Of a stretch of 64,000 bases of DNA, positions 1 to 8,054 are shown piece by piece (positions within the stretch are counted from its first letter, which is position 1; each line of letters starts with the position of its first letter). This DNA is from Streptomyces sp. NBC_00285. GTDB taxonomy: Bacteria > Actinomycetota > Actinomycetes > Streptomycetales > Streptomycetaceae. The position numbers and the translations under genes are program-made. The notes below the pieces were generated by a model. The model did no database searches. It saw nothing but the letters and a program-made list of their open reading frames with translations, and was not told the origin of the DNA. The stretch is taken from the NCBI RefSeq assembly GCF_036174265.1, contig NZ_CP108055.1, forward strand, positions 4,278,001 to 4,342,000. Reading direction: 5' to 3'.

Positions 1-2
1 GC

Positions 3-152
3 TCAGCGGCGGCCGCCTCGGAGCTTGCCCAGTAGGCGTTTGGCCTGGGCCTGGCGGCGGGGGTCGGATGCCGCGCGGCGGGCCTGTTCGACCGTGCGGC
101 GGCCCTGGGGGCTCCTTGCGAACTGCTTGATGCGTTGCAGGATGCCTGGCAT
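3..152 (-). CDS. Small basic conserved hypothetical protein (49 aa)
   Basis: This 49-residue frame starts at ATG with a GAAGGAG ribosome binding site six bases upstream and ends in TGA. The product is very rich in Arg, Gln and Ala, beginning MPGILQRIKQFARSPQG and ending KLRGGRR. It has no membrane segment or Cys, and looks like a highly charged cytoplasmic, possibly nucleic-acid-binding peptide. I recall similar short basic proteins in Streptomyces but cannot name a function. It reads toward the left window edge, just downstream of the hydrolase gene on the same strand, so co-transcription is possible. Confidence 0.6.
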   Translation of the reverse strand: MPGILQRIKQFARSPQGRRTVEQARRAASDPRRQAQAKRLLGKLRGGRR

Positions 153-218
153 GGCGGCTCCTTCCGTCGGTGCTGGCGAGTGTGCTGCCTGGGACTCACC
201 TACCCGTTGAGGGGCGAG

Positions 219-1085
219 TCAGCCCTCCCGGCCGGTGAAGGTGCTCGGGGCGTCCAGGAACGCTGCGGTGGCCGTCACGAAGCGGGCGGCGTCGTCGAGC
301 CAGGGGAAGTGTCCGGCGCCGGGCTGGACGACGAGTTCGGCGTTCCGGAAGAGGTTCGCGAACTCGGCCATGGTGGTGGGAGGGGCTCCCAGGTCGGCTT
401 CACCGGCCAGGAGGAGGACCGGCGAGGTGAGCCGGGCGAGTGCGGCGCGGGTGGTCTCCGGGTCGAAGGCACCCTCGGCGCCGTAGGCAGCGACCACGTC
501 CGGGTCCATCCGCTCGTCCCCGGCGACCTGGTGCGCCTGAGCCGCCTTGTCCCAGCGGCCGTAGGAGAACGGTGCGACCGCCTTCCAGCTGTCGGCGGTG
601 GCTCTGCCCGCCACGATCGCCTCCAAGGCCGCGAACGCATCCGGGAACCACGTTTCGTCCCGGCGGAGTCGCGCCGTCTCAAGCCGCAGGTCCCCCGTGA
701 TCGTGAGGCCGACGGCCCTGACGCTCGGGGTGATCAGCGCGAGCTTGTCGGTGTTCTCCGGGTGACGGCTCACGTAGAGCGCGGCCAGGTTGGCGCCGGC
801 GCAATGCGCGAGCAGGTCCATCCGGTCGAGGCGAAGGTGTTCACGCAGGGCCTCCACGTCGTCGACGAGTCGGTCGCAGCGGTAGGAGGTGGTGTCCCGC
901 GGTGTGGAGGACCGGCCGGTGCCGCGGAGATCCAGCCTGATCAACTGCCGGTGTGCGGAAAGGCCGCCGAGGTCACCGAGGTATGCGGAATCCGTCGGGC
1001 CGCCGGGCAGGCAGACCAGCGGACGGCCGTCTCCGAACACCTGGTAGGCGAGCTCGGTCCCGTCATACGCGGAGAAGGTGGGCAT
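219..1085 (-). CDS. Alpha/beta hydrolase, proline iminopeptidase-like, with Cys at the nucleophile position
   Basis: A 288-residue alpha/beta hydrolase. It shows the oxyanion-loop segment CLPGGP near residue 26, a DLRGTGRS strand-turn, a nucleophile elbow reading AHCAGA, an acidic strand LLLAGEAD, and the C-terminal catalytic His in GAGHFPW. Homologues usually carry GxSxG, so here the nucleophile is apparently Cys, as in dienelactone hydrolases. The frame stays open 12 codons further upstream, to 1121. I chose the ATG at 1085 because the product then begins directly with the usual MPTFSAYDGT fold start. Substrate unknown; it may be an esterase, an aminopeptidase-like enzyme or a lactonase. 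Confidence 0.82.
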   Translation of the reverse strand: MPTFSAYDGTELAYQVFGDGRPLVCLPGGPTDSAYLGDLGGLSAHRQLIRLDLRGTGRSSTPRDTTSYRCDRLVDDVEALREHLRLDRMDLLAHCAGANLAALYVSRHPENTDKLALITPSVRAVGLTITGDLRLETARLRRDETWFPDAFAALEAIVAGRATADSWKAVAPFSYGRWDKAAQAHQVAGDERMDPDVVAAYGAEGAFDPETTRAALARLTSPVLLLAGEADLGAPPTTMAEFANLFRNAELVVQPGAGHFPWLDDAARFVTATAAFLDAPSTFTGREG

Positions 1086-1263
1086 GACCGAAACCCTGTC
1101 AACGACGTTCGGGCCGGGCAACCGGGTTTCCCTGGTGGGCCTGCGCTGCCGTACGCCCTTGGAACGGAGCAGTCGCTGGACAACTCCCTGACGACGTACC
1201 TGAAACCGGGCGACCGGCTCGTCGCCTCCATCCGCGTTCCGGCGATGTGCCCGGGCTCCCGCG

Positions 1264-1905
1264 TCAGTTCGCGGGCTTGTGGGCGAGGATCTGGATTCCC
1301 GTCACCGCGTGCCCGTTCATCGTCGGCACCGTGAGGGTGCGGCTTTCGGTGATCTCGAAGTCGGCGAGCAGGGCGGAGAGCCGTTCGCGGGAGTGGTGGC
1401 GGCAGGTCGCCCCGTCGTTCGTTCTGAACACGCCGTAGGTGCCATGGACGTCGGCGTCGCGGTCGTAGCGACGGCGGTTGCGGTCGTCGGACTGGAGGAG
1501 CAGGTCGCTGATGTAGAGGGTGCCGCCCGGGCGCAGGAGGCGGTGCAGGTCGGTGATCAGGTGGTGTTGGGCTTCGTCGGCGGGGACGCAGGTCAGTACG
1601 GCGAAGAGCAGGGCCACGTCGAAGGATCCCGGTGAACTGGGGAGATCGGCGGGGGTCGTGAAGCACAGGGTGGGGTGTTCGCGGCGGGCCCTGCTGATCA
1701 TTTCCGGCGAGGTGTCCACACCGGTGAGGTTGTCGAAGCCGTGCCGTGCGAGGTCGGACATGACACGGCCGTATCCGCAGCCGTAGTCGAGGATCGCGGC
1801 GCGTCTGTCGAGACCGTTCAGCCAGGGCAGGTGGAGGGGATGGGTGAAGGTCTTCGTGGTCGCGGCGGCGTTCCAGTAGGGGATCTGGCTGTCCGGGTTG
1901 GGCAT
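1264..1905 (-). CDS. Class I SAM-dependent methyltransferase
   Basis: A 213-residue methyltransferase. Motif I is ILDYGCGYGR (about residues 38-47), the acidic SAM-ribose residue lies in LTGVDTSPEM, and the post-motif strand is FDVALLFAVL followed by LLRPGGTLYISD. The ATG at 1905 has a strong GGGAGG site eight to nine bases upstream. The same frame is open for another 320 codons upstream, but that part is antisense to the BtrH-like gene and is not coding. The substrate cannot be read from the sequence. It is divergent from the BtrH-like gene, suggesting a shared promoter region at 1906-2046. Confidence 0.85.
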   Translation of the reverse strand: MPNPDSQIPYWNAAATTKTFTHPLHLPWLNGLDRRAAILDYGCGYGRVMSDLARHGFDNLTGVDTSPEMISRARREHPTLCFTTPADLPSSPGSFDVALLFAVLTCVPADEAQHHLITDLHRLLRPGGTLYISDLLLQSDDRNRRRYDRDADVHGTYGVFRTNDGATCRHHSRERLSALLADFEITESRTLTVPTMNGHAVTGIQILAHKPAN

Positions 1906-2046
1906 GATGGGTGCCTCCCTTGGCGTAGGGGTCAAGGTCCGTAGGAGTCCCGTAAGTGGCTGTACCTGTGGGCCTGTTCGGCTTCTGCGGCGGCCCGGGT
2001 GTGGACCTGGCGACCCGGCCGGTCCTCCACGTTCAGGAGCGCACGC

Positions 2047-3045
2047 GTGAGCACAGTAGAGGGCGTCGACGCCCGCGGTATGCGGCACTGTGAGACGACC
2101 GCTCTCGGGGTGCTGTTGCGGCATCAGGGAGTTGATCTGTCCGAGCCCATGCTGTTCGGTCTCGGTGCTGGGCTGTCCTTCGTCTACTGGGACAGCAAGA
2201 GCATGGGCTTTCCCTTTCTCGGAGGGCGGGTCAGGCCGTTCGAACTCACCCGGAATCTGGCCGGCACCCTTGGACTGGATCTTCGGGTGCAGGAGACCGC
2301 CTCTCCTCGGAAGGGGTGGGCGAACGTGGTGGCCGCCGTCGACGCCGGGCGTCCCGTGGGGCTGCAGCTCGACAGTTACCACCTGGACTACTTCGGGTCG
2401 AAGGTGCACTTCGGCGGTCATGTCGTCGCCCTGTACGGGTACGACGACCGCAACGCCTACCTCGTGGACACCGAGCACCAGGGGGGTGCGGTTTCCGTCG
2501 GTCTGGAGGGGCTCGCTCAGGCCAGGGCCGCGCGGGGGCCGATGACCGCCCGGCACCGGTCCTTCACGCTCACCGTTCCCGAGGGACTGCCCGCGCCGGA
2601 GAGCCGGATCGTGTCCGCGATCACCGGCTGCGCCGACGCGTTCCTCAACCCGCCCATCGCCAACCTGGGGCACCGTGGCATCGACAAGGCCGGCAGGTTG
2701 GTACGGGCATGGCTGCGGCGGACCGACGACCCGCGGCGGGATCTGCCGCAGGCCGCGCTCCTGATGGAGAAGGCCGGTACCGGTGGCGCCCTGTTCCGCA
2801 ACCTCTACCGCGACTTCCTCGCCGAATGCGCCCAGTCCCTCGACAGCGACCACCTGCGCAACGGTCACCGGCTGTACGCCGAGGCGGCCGTCCTGTGGAC
2901 GGAGGTCGCCGCGTTGATCACGCGGGCCGGAGAGTCGGGCGAGGAGCAGTACCTCGTCCGGGCAGGGACGACGCTCTGTGATCTGTCGCGTGTCGAGCGC
3001 GAGGCCATGCAGGCGTTGAGTCGGCTGGGGAGCGAGGGCTGCTGA
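2047..3045 (+). CDS. BtrH-like (DUF4872) acyltransferase-family protein
   Basis: A 332-residue protein with the N-terminal fold of BtrH, the butirosin enzyme that transfers an amino-acyl side chain from an acyl carrier protein. A papain/C39-like triad is visible: Cys15 in MRHCETTAL, His125 in FGGHVVALYG and Asp141 in YLVDTEH. The C-terminal 130 residues are helical, as expected for DUF4872. GTG at 2047 is preferred because AGGAG lies eight bases upstream. No ACP, aminoglycoside or other biosynthetic gene is adjacent, so its acyl donor and acceptor are unknown. The divergent methyltransferase is the only plausible partner. Confidence 0.8.
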   Translation: MSTVEGVDARGMRHCETTALGVLLRHQGVDLSEPMLFGLGAGLSFVYWDSKSMGFPFLGGRVRPFELTRNLAGTLGLDLRVQETASPRKGWANVVAAVDAGRPVGLQLDSYHLDYFGSKVHFGGHVVALYGYDDRNAYLVDTEHQGGAVSVGLEGLAQARAARGPMTARHRSFTLTVPEGLPAPESRIVSAITGCADAFLNPPIANLGHRGIDKAGRLVRAWLRRTDDPRRDLPQAALLMEKAGTGGALFRNLYRDFLAECAQSLDSDHLRNGHRLYAEAAVLWTEVAALITRAGESGEEQYLVRAGTTLCDLSRVEREAMQALSRLGSEGC

Positions 3046-3460
3046 AGCAGGTCGGCTGGATCAGTTCGCTGAGGCAGAGTGCCGAGTCAGATCGCTGGAT
3101 CAGGTCGGGTGCATCAGACCGGGTGGATCAGACCGGGTGGATCAGGTCGGGTGGATCAGGTCGGGTGGATCAGGTCGGGTGGATCAGGTCGGGTGGATCA
3201 GGTCGGGTGGATCAGGTCGGGTGGATCAGGTCGGGTGGATCAGACCCGGTCGATCGGGGAACGGCGCATTCGACAGGCTCGGTGTGGGCTGCGCGGCGAC
3301 GCTCGTGAGCGGTGTCGTGTACGGAGTCGGTGTGCGCTGACGGACCGTGCGCGGTCTTCTGCGACCGCGTGCTGCCGGAGCTCCGAACGGTCCGGGCGTC
3401 GGCTGCGACGCCGACTGCAGGGATACTGCCTCTCACGCAACGATCCTGGAAGGCGACACC
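3046..3460. other. Intergenic region dominated by a short tandem repeat
   Basis: No convincing gene lies between the BtrH-like gene and the zinc-ribbon gene. Frames open across it only because the 14-bp repeat contains no stop codons. Besides the repeat at 3097-3250 the rest is ordinary GC-rich sequence. I see no terminator hairpin or clear promoter. Confidence 0.7.
3097..3250. repeat. 14-bp tandem repeat, 11 copies
   Basis: Eleven head-to-tail units with consensus GGATCAGGTCGGGT. Eight units are identical (3097-3110 and 3139-3236). The second and third carry AGACC in place of AGGTC, the second also has GC for GG at its start, and the last carries AGACCC. A degenerate copy precedes the array near 3058. 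The period is not a multiple of three, and no ribosome binding site or conserved protein fits, so this is a noncoding minisatellite. Confidence 0.95.
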
Positions 3461-3760
3461 ATGTTCATCCTCTTTGGCACCAAGGGGTACCTGTACCAGC
3501 TCGCGATACTCACACTCGTGTGTGGGCAGTGCGGGAACCCGGCCGCGCACACGCTGCGCAAGCGGGTCACGAAGTTCACGCTGTTCTTCGTGCCGCTGTT
3601 TCCCATCTCCACCAAGTACGCGACGCAGTGCACCTTCTGCGGTGCGGAGCACAAGGTGAACGCCCAGGATGCGGAGCAGTTGCAGGCGCAGGCCGCGGCC
3701 GGTGCCTCGCCCGGGGGTCAGGTGCACGGGCAGGCCCCGCAGCAGCCGCACCAGCACTGA
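3461..3760 (+). CDS. Zinc-ribbon domain protein (99 aa)
   Basis: The 99-residue product begins with a short hydrophobic stretch (MFILFGTKGYLYQLAILTLV), followed by a CGQCG knuckle at residues 21-25 and a second CTFCG knuckle at 57-61. These form a CxxC-x32-CxxC zinc ribbon. The tail is Gln, Ala and His rich and probably disordered. ATG at 3461 has GGAAGG nine bases upstream. Small zinc-ribbon proteins of this kind are common in Streptomyces without a known role. It is convergent with the methyltransferase that ends 17 bases away. Confidence 0.85.
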   Translation: MFILFGTKGYLYQLAILTLVCGQCGNPAAHTLRKRVTKFTLFFVPLFPISTKYATQCTFCGAEHKVNAQDAEQLQAQAAAGASPGGQVHGQAPQQPHQH

Positions 3761-3777
3761 GGGGCGCGGCCCGGGCT

Positions 3778-4575
3778 TCAGCCGAGTTTGCGGGCCACCC
3801 CGCCGTAGAAGCCGATCTCCTCGGAGCGGGGCGGCGGGGTCGCGTCCGGGCGCCAGAACGGGACCTGGGCCACGCCCGGTTCGATCAGCTCGAAGCCGTC
3901 GAAGAAGCGCTCGATCTCGGTACGGGTACGGAGGTTCATGGTGGCGGTCGCCTTGGCGTAGACCGCCGCCGCGTCGCCGCGTTCCGCGAAGTCGCCCGTG
4001 GCGTGGGAGAGAATCAGGTGGCTGCCGGGCGCGAGGGCGTCGCGCAGGGTTCCGATGATCTCCTCCGGCTTGTCCGCCTCCGTGAGGAAGTGGACCACCG
4101 CGACCAGGAGCAGGGCCACCGGCTCGTCGAAGTCGATCACCCTGCGGACGTCGGGGTCGTCCAGGATCGCCCGCGGGTCGCGCAGGTCGGCCAGGGCGAT
4201 GCCGGTCGTGCCGTCCGCGCTGAGCAGTGCGCCGGCGTGGGTGTTCACGATCGGGTCGTTGTCGACGTAGGCGACGCGGATGTCCGGTGCCACCTCAAGT
4301 GCCGTCTCGTGGACGTTCGGTGAGGTGGGCAGGCCGGTACCGATGTCCAGGATCTGGCGGACACCGGTGCCCACGACGTGGCGGACGGCCCGGCGCAGGA
4401 AGGCCCGGTTGGCCCGTACGCCGATCCGCGCCTCCGGGGCCACCGCGACGAGCCGCTCGCCGGCCTCGCGGTCGACCTCGTAGTTGTCCTTGCCGCCCAG
4501 GAGGTAGTCGTAGATCCGTGCGGGGTGCGGCTTGCTGGTGTCGATCTCCTCGGCACGGAAGCCGTTCTCTCTCAC
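3778..4575 (-). CDS. SAM-dependent methyltransferase (PF04672 family)
   Basis: A 265-residue protein with the hallmarks of this actinobacterial family: the N-terminal segment HPARIYDYLLGGKDNYEVDR, motif I ILDIGTGLPTSPNVHE, the acidic residue in VAYVDNDPIV, and the LALADLRDP-like segment. GTG at 4575 has GAGGAG seven bases upstream. Members are very numerous in Streptomyces; their substrates are mostly unknown. It is transcribed away from the sigma-factor gene's start, with a gap of about 100 bases after the sigma gene's stop. Confidence 0.9.
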   Translation of the reverse strand: MRENGFRAEEIDTSKPHPARIYDYLLGGKDNYEVDREAGERLVAVAPEARIGVRANRAFLRRAVRHVVGTGVRQILDIGTGLPTSPNVHETALEVAPDIRVAYVDNDPIVNTHAGALLSADGTTGIALADLRDPRAILDDPDVRRVIDFDEPVALLLVAVVHFLTEADKPEEIIGTLRDALAPGSHLILSHATGDFAERGDAAAVYAKATATMNLRTRTEIERFFDGFELIEPGVAQVPFWRPDATPPPRSEEIGFYGGVARKLG

Positions 4576-4693
4576 GGTGCGCTCCTCTCAGACGGCCGCG
4601 GCGGCAGGCGACGGCTCGCGTCAGCTTTCCATACGCCCGGTTCAACTCCCTTGCCGGTGCCGGGGTTTTGGGCGGCGGGATCGGGGGGCGGGG

Positions 4694-6616
4694 TCAGGAG
4701 GTGGGCTGGGGTCCGCAGCCGCCGCCGGTGACCGGAGGAACGGTCGGCGGAGCGGTCGGAGGAGTCTCCGGGGCGGGATCGGTCGACGGTTCCGCGGGTG
4801 CAGTGGGGGGCTCGGGAGTGGCTGGGGGATAGGGGGCGGCCGGGGGCTCCGACGGGGGCTCGGGGGTGGTGGGGGGTACGGATGGCTCCGAGGGGGGCGC
4901 CGGGGTGGTCGGCGACACCGACGGGTCCGACGGATCCGACGGGTCCGACGGGTCCGACGAAGGCGGCGACGGATCCGACGAAGGCGGCGAAGGCTCGGTC
5001 GGCACTGACGGTTCCGGTGACGCGGGCGGAGACGACGGCTCGGGCGACTCCGGCGCGGGCGACGGCTCCGGCGATACCGGCGCAGGCGACACCGGCGCGG
5101 GCGACGGCTCCGAGTGCGTCGGTGGCTCCGGTGTCTTCCCGACAGGGTCGGGATCCGCGGGAGTCGGGGTGTCCGGTGTCGGCTCCGGTGCGGGCGTGAC
5201 CTCGCCCGGATTGCCGGGCTCCGGGTTCGCGGGTTCCGTGGGCTGGGGGGACTCCGGCTCGGGTTCCGGCGTCGAGGTCGGGGGCGGCGTCTTTACGGCC
5301 GGCGGCGTCGGCTTCTCTCCCCCGGGCGCGGGCGCAACCGGGCTCGGACTCGGGGCTGGCGCTCCCGGCGCGGGCCCTTCCGACGGAGGCGGGTCGTCCA
5401 CGGCACCCGAGGGATCGTCAGAACCCCCGGAACCCTGAGCATCCACGACCAGTTGGACGCCCCCAACGCCCGCCCCGGCACCGGCCTCGTCGTCGCGAGT
5501 CCGATCCCGGCTACGGCCCCGGCCCCGCTCGTCGGCGGGAGGGTTCCCGGGCTGCTCGCCCGCAGTTCCCGTCGACGGCCCCGCCACCGGCGCCTGTGCG
5601 ACCGGCGCCCTGCCCGGCAGAGTCACCGTCGCGGGGGACTCGTTCGCCCCGAAGGCGATCACGATCGCCACGGCCGCGACGGCCGCCGCAGCCGCCGTGC
5701 CCGAGGCGAGGGCGGCCTTGGTCTTCGGGGCCGTCGCACGGGCCGTACGGAGGAGACCGTTCCCGCCGGCCGAACCGAACACCCCGGAGGACACCGCCGT
5801 CCCCGCAGTCCCCGCCGTCAGCGACGCCAGGAACTTCCCCGTGCCTCCGCCGCCCACCACGAAGACCAGCAGCGCGGGTCCCACGAGCGCGGGCAGCCGG
5901 TTGTTGGCGCGGATCAGGACGGCGAGGCGCCCGCGGCACTCGGCGCAGGCGTCGACGTGGGCGAGGAGGCGTTCGGACTGGCGCGGGGTCGCGTTGCCGC
6001 GGACGTAGGCCGGCATGCGGACCCAGTGGACCTCGCAGGCGGGATCGTCGGGGGCCTCGGTCTGGGAGCGCAGGAACGCCTGGCGCATGCCTTCGCGGGC
6101 GCGGTGGAGCAGTACGGCCGTGGCGCCCTGCTTGGCGCCGATCTGCCGGCCGACCGACTCCAGCGGCTGGCCCTCGGCGTCGGCGAGCCACAGGGCCTGC
6201 ACCCAGCGTTCGGGGAGTTCACCGAGGACGCGTACCAACAGGTCGGTGGAAGAGACCTGTTCGGCCGGGTCCTGCGCGTGGCCGGCGGAACCGCCCAAGG
6301 CCGCCGTACCCATGGCCTGTTCGGGGACCTGCGGGTCCCGAGGGGTCTCGTGCGTGGCGCTCGCGACGGAGGACGCGAGGTGGCGCACGGTCGTCATGAG
6401 GTACGCCGGGACGTTGTCGATCTCGTGCCCCGCGGACAGCCGCCGCCAGACGCGGAAGTGCGCCTCGGAGACGAGGTCCTCGGCCGCCCAGGTGTTGCGG
6501 GTGAGCGAGCGGGCGTACGCGACGAGGCGCGGCTGTTCCTCCTCGTAGATCCGCACGTAAGCGGCGGTGACGGAGGGGGACGCCTGGGCGGGCACTCTGG
6601 CCGGTTGATCGGTCAT
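4694..6616 (-). CDS. ECF sigma factor fused to a zinc-binding anti-sigma-like domain, membrane segments and a Pro/Ser-rich tail
   Basis: A 640-residue multidomain protein. Residues 20-90 are sigma-70 region 2 (VAYARSLTRNTWAAEDLVSE), and 125-180 are region 4 with the helix-turn-helix ESVGRQIGAKQGATAVLLHRAR. A zinc anti-sigma pattern follows (His197, His220, Cys224, Cys227; Hx22Hx3Cx2C). A hydrophobic stretch lies at 242-256 and a strong membrane segment at 303-323. From about 345 the protein is Pro/Ser/Glu/Thr-rich with SDP and SPAP repeats, which I infer to be outside the cell. ECF groups with fused C-terminal anti-sigma and membrane parts are known in actinobacteria. The fusion suggests release by proteolysis or conformational signalling. 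Confidence 0.9.
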   Translation of the reverse strand: MTDQPARVPAQASPSVTAAYVRIYEEEQPRLVAYARSLTRNTWAAEDLVSEAHFRVWRRLSAGHEIDNVPAYLMTTVRHLASSVASATHETPRDPQVPEQAMGTAALGGSAGHAQDPAEQVSSTDLLVRVLGELPERWVQALWLADAEGQPLESVGRQIGAKQGATAVLLHRAREGMRQAFLRSQTEAPDDPACEVHWVRMPAYVRGNATPRQSERLLAHVDACAECRGRLAVLIRANNRLPALVGPALLVFVVGGGGTGKFLASLTAGTAGTAVSSGVFGSAGGNGLLRTARATAPKTKAALASGTAAAAAVAAVAIVIAFGANESPATVTLPGRAPVAQAPVAGPSTGTAGEQPGNPPADERGRGRSRDRTRDDEAGAGAGVGGVQLVVDAQGSGGSDDPSGAVDDPPPSEGPAPGAPAPSPSPVAPAPGGEKPTPPAVKTPPPTSTPEPEPESPQPTEPANPEPGNPGEVTPAPEPTPDTPTPADPDPVGKTPEPPTHSEPSPAPVSPAPVSPEPSPAPESPEPSSPPASPEPSVPTEPSPPSSDPSPPSSDPSDPSDPSDPSVSPTTPAPPSEPSVPPTTPEPPSEPPAAPYPPATPEPPTAPAEPSTDPAPETPPTAPPTVPPVTGGGCGPQPTS

Positions 6617-6701
6617 GCAGGAACGCTCCAGTTCCCGGCGGCCGGGGCTCGGATGGATTTGTCAGCCTAGATGACAAAACTTTCAATCATCCAGTTCCAG
6701 G

Positions 6702-6717
6702 AGTGATCCAGATCACA
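6702..6717. promoter_or_regulatory. Putative CRP-like box between the sigma factor and SsgA-like genes
   Basis: AGTGATCCAGATCACA fits the GTGA-N6-TCAC arrangement of CRP/FNR-family operators. It lies in the only AT-rich stretch of this divergent region, 86 bases from the sigma-factor start and 95 from the SsgA-like start. Assignment to Crp is inference from pattern only. Confidence 0.45.
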
Positions 6718-6729
6718 TAAAAGGTCTGC

Positions 6730-6744
6730 GATTACGGCGTAATC
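6730..6744. promoter_or_regulatory. 15-bp inverted repeat upstream of the SsgA-like gene
   Basis: GATTAC-GGC-GTAATC is a perfect 6-bp inverted repeat with a 3-base centre, 67 bases upstream of the SsgA-like start. Its symmetry and position suggest an operator; the cognate regulator is unknown. Confidence 0.4.
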
Positions 6745-6811
6745 AAGGGGCACTGCGGTGAGTCGAAAAGGCAGCCGACTCACCTCTCACCCGGAACGGG
6801 GACCCACTCCC

Positions 6812-7228
6812 ATGCGCCACACCACCCTCCAACACACCGTCCGCGCCCGCCTGATCACCGCCGACCTCCCCGAACTCCCGGTACGCCCCGTGCTGCGCTA
6901 CAGCTCCGCCGACCCGTTCGCCGTGCGCATCGACTTCCCCGCGCAGGTCTCGGCCGACGGCGAGGGCGTGACGTGGATGTTCGCGAGATCGCTGCTGGAG
7001 GAGGGACTCGGGTCACCGGCCGGGGAGGGGGACGTACGGATACGGCCGTACGGCTGGGCCCGGACCGTCATCGAGTTCCACTCGCCCCTGGGCCTCGCGG
7101 TGATCCGCTTCGGCACGGCCGCCCTCCGCCGCTTCCTGCTGCGCTCCTACGGCGTCGTCGAGCCGGGCGCCGAGGACCTGGGCGCACATCTCGACCACGG
7201 GCTCGCGACACTGCTCGACGAGGTGTGA
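6812..7228 (+). CDS. SsgA-like sporulation/cell-division protein (SALP)
   Basis: The 138-residue product has the SALP family core: VLRYSSADPFAVRIDF, WMFARSLLEEGL, a GDVRIRP strand and a hydrophobic C-terminal half ending LATLLDEV. SALPs act in sporulation-specific septation and wall remodelling in streptomycetes. The ATG at 6812 is chosen because the SALP fold begins there; an upstream extension to 6758 has no family support. It is clearly a paralogue of the gene at 47293 but not closely similar, and I cannot assign it to a named subfamily. Confidence 0.88.
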   Translation: MRHTTLQHTVRARLITADLPELPVRPVLRYSSADPFAVRIDFPAQVSADGEGVTWMFARSLLEEGLGSPAGEGDVRIRPYGWARTVIEFHSPLGLAVIRFGTAALRRFLLRSYGVVEPGAEDLGAHLDHGLATLLDEV

Positions 7229-7274
7229 GGCGGCGATCTCGACAGGGGCGCACCCCACACCCACACTGGCCCGC

Positions 7275-8054
7275 ATGCGTTTCCTGCGGCGAGTGGCCCG
7301 GGATCTGTCCCGGGGCGAGAACTTGGAGATCTACTCAACTGCCCTGCTGTCACTGGCTCTCGCGGTACTCGGAGCGTTGGACCTGGTCGGCGGCAAGACC
7401 CTGGCCGCAGCCACTCTCGCGACGCTGGCCCTGCTCGCCGGTGGACTGCTCGGCAGCCGCAGGCAGGTGACGGACCTGGCGGATCAGGTGCGTGCACGCG
7501 TCGCCGGAGAGGTCTCGGCGGAGGACTTCCTGGCTCACGACAAGCCCGAACTCGTCCAACAGGTCCGCGGGGCGCAGGACATCAGGATCGTCGGGGTGAC
7601 GCTGGGCCGGACCCTGCGGAACCTGATCGACGAACTGCAGAGCCGGGTGGCCGCCGGGGCGACGGTCAGAGTGGCGCTGATCGACCCGGGCGGGTCCACT
7701 CCGGCGGAGGCGGCCCGGCGCAGCACGATGCCCGACCGGCCCTCCGTGTACGAGAACCGGCTGCGCTCCTCCCTCGACCTGCTGCGGGAGTTGACGGAGG
7801 CCCCGGGAGCCCTGGACCGGGTGGAGGTTCGGCTGCTCCCCTTCGTCCCGGCGTTCGGTCTGGTCCTCCTCGATCCACAACGGCCGAACGGCCTCATCCA
7901 CGTCGACATCTACTCCCACAACTCCGCCACCGGGGACGCGGTCCTCACCCTGCGCTCCGGCCGCGACGGCCACTGGTACGAGAACTTCCAGTCCGAGTTC
8001 GACCGCATCTGGGCCTTCGGCCGCCCGGCGGGGGCGCCGGACGACTGGGCGTAG
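7275..8054 (+). CDS. Membrane protein with C-terminal PLD-like cytoplasmic domain
   Basis: A 259-residue protein. Residues about 18-60 form two closely spaced membrane helices (LLSLALAVLGALDLVGG, TLATLALLAGGLLG). A soluble domain of about 190 residues follows. The segment IRIVGVTLGRTLRNLIDEL...ATVRVALIDPGG resembles the alternating strand/helix of phospholipase D-like domains, but no HKD motif is present, so catalysis is doubtful. It starts 46 bases after the SALP gene on the same strand and could be co-transcribed with it. Function unknown. Confidence 0.75.
   Translation: MRFLRRVARDLSRGENLEIYSTALLSLALAVLGALDLVGGKTLAAATLATLALLAGGLLGSRRQVTDLADQVRARVAGEVSAEDFLAHDKPELVQQVRGAQDIRIVGVTLGRTLRNLIDELQSRVAAGATVRVALIDPGGSTPAEAARRSTMPDRPSVYENRLRSSLDLLRELTEAPGALDRVEVRLLPFVPAFGLVLLDPQRPNGLIHVDIYSHNSATGDAVLTLRSGRDGHWYENFQSEFDRIWAFGRPAGAPDDWA

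Noticed and set aside
3097..3250. Possible CRISPR array
   Set aside because: Units are contiguous with no spacers and are only 14 bp long; no cas genes nearby.
3079..4323. Long open frames across the 14-bp repeat and into the methyltransferase region
   Set aside because: They are open only because the repeat lacks stops and because they run antisense to the methyltransferase; no ribosome binding site or family similarity.
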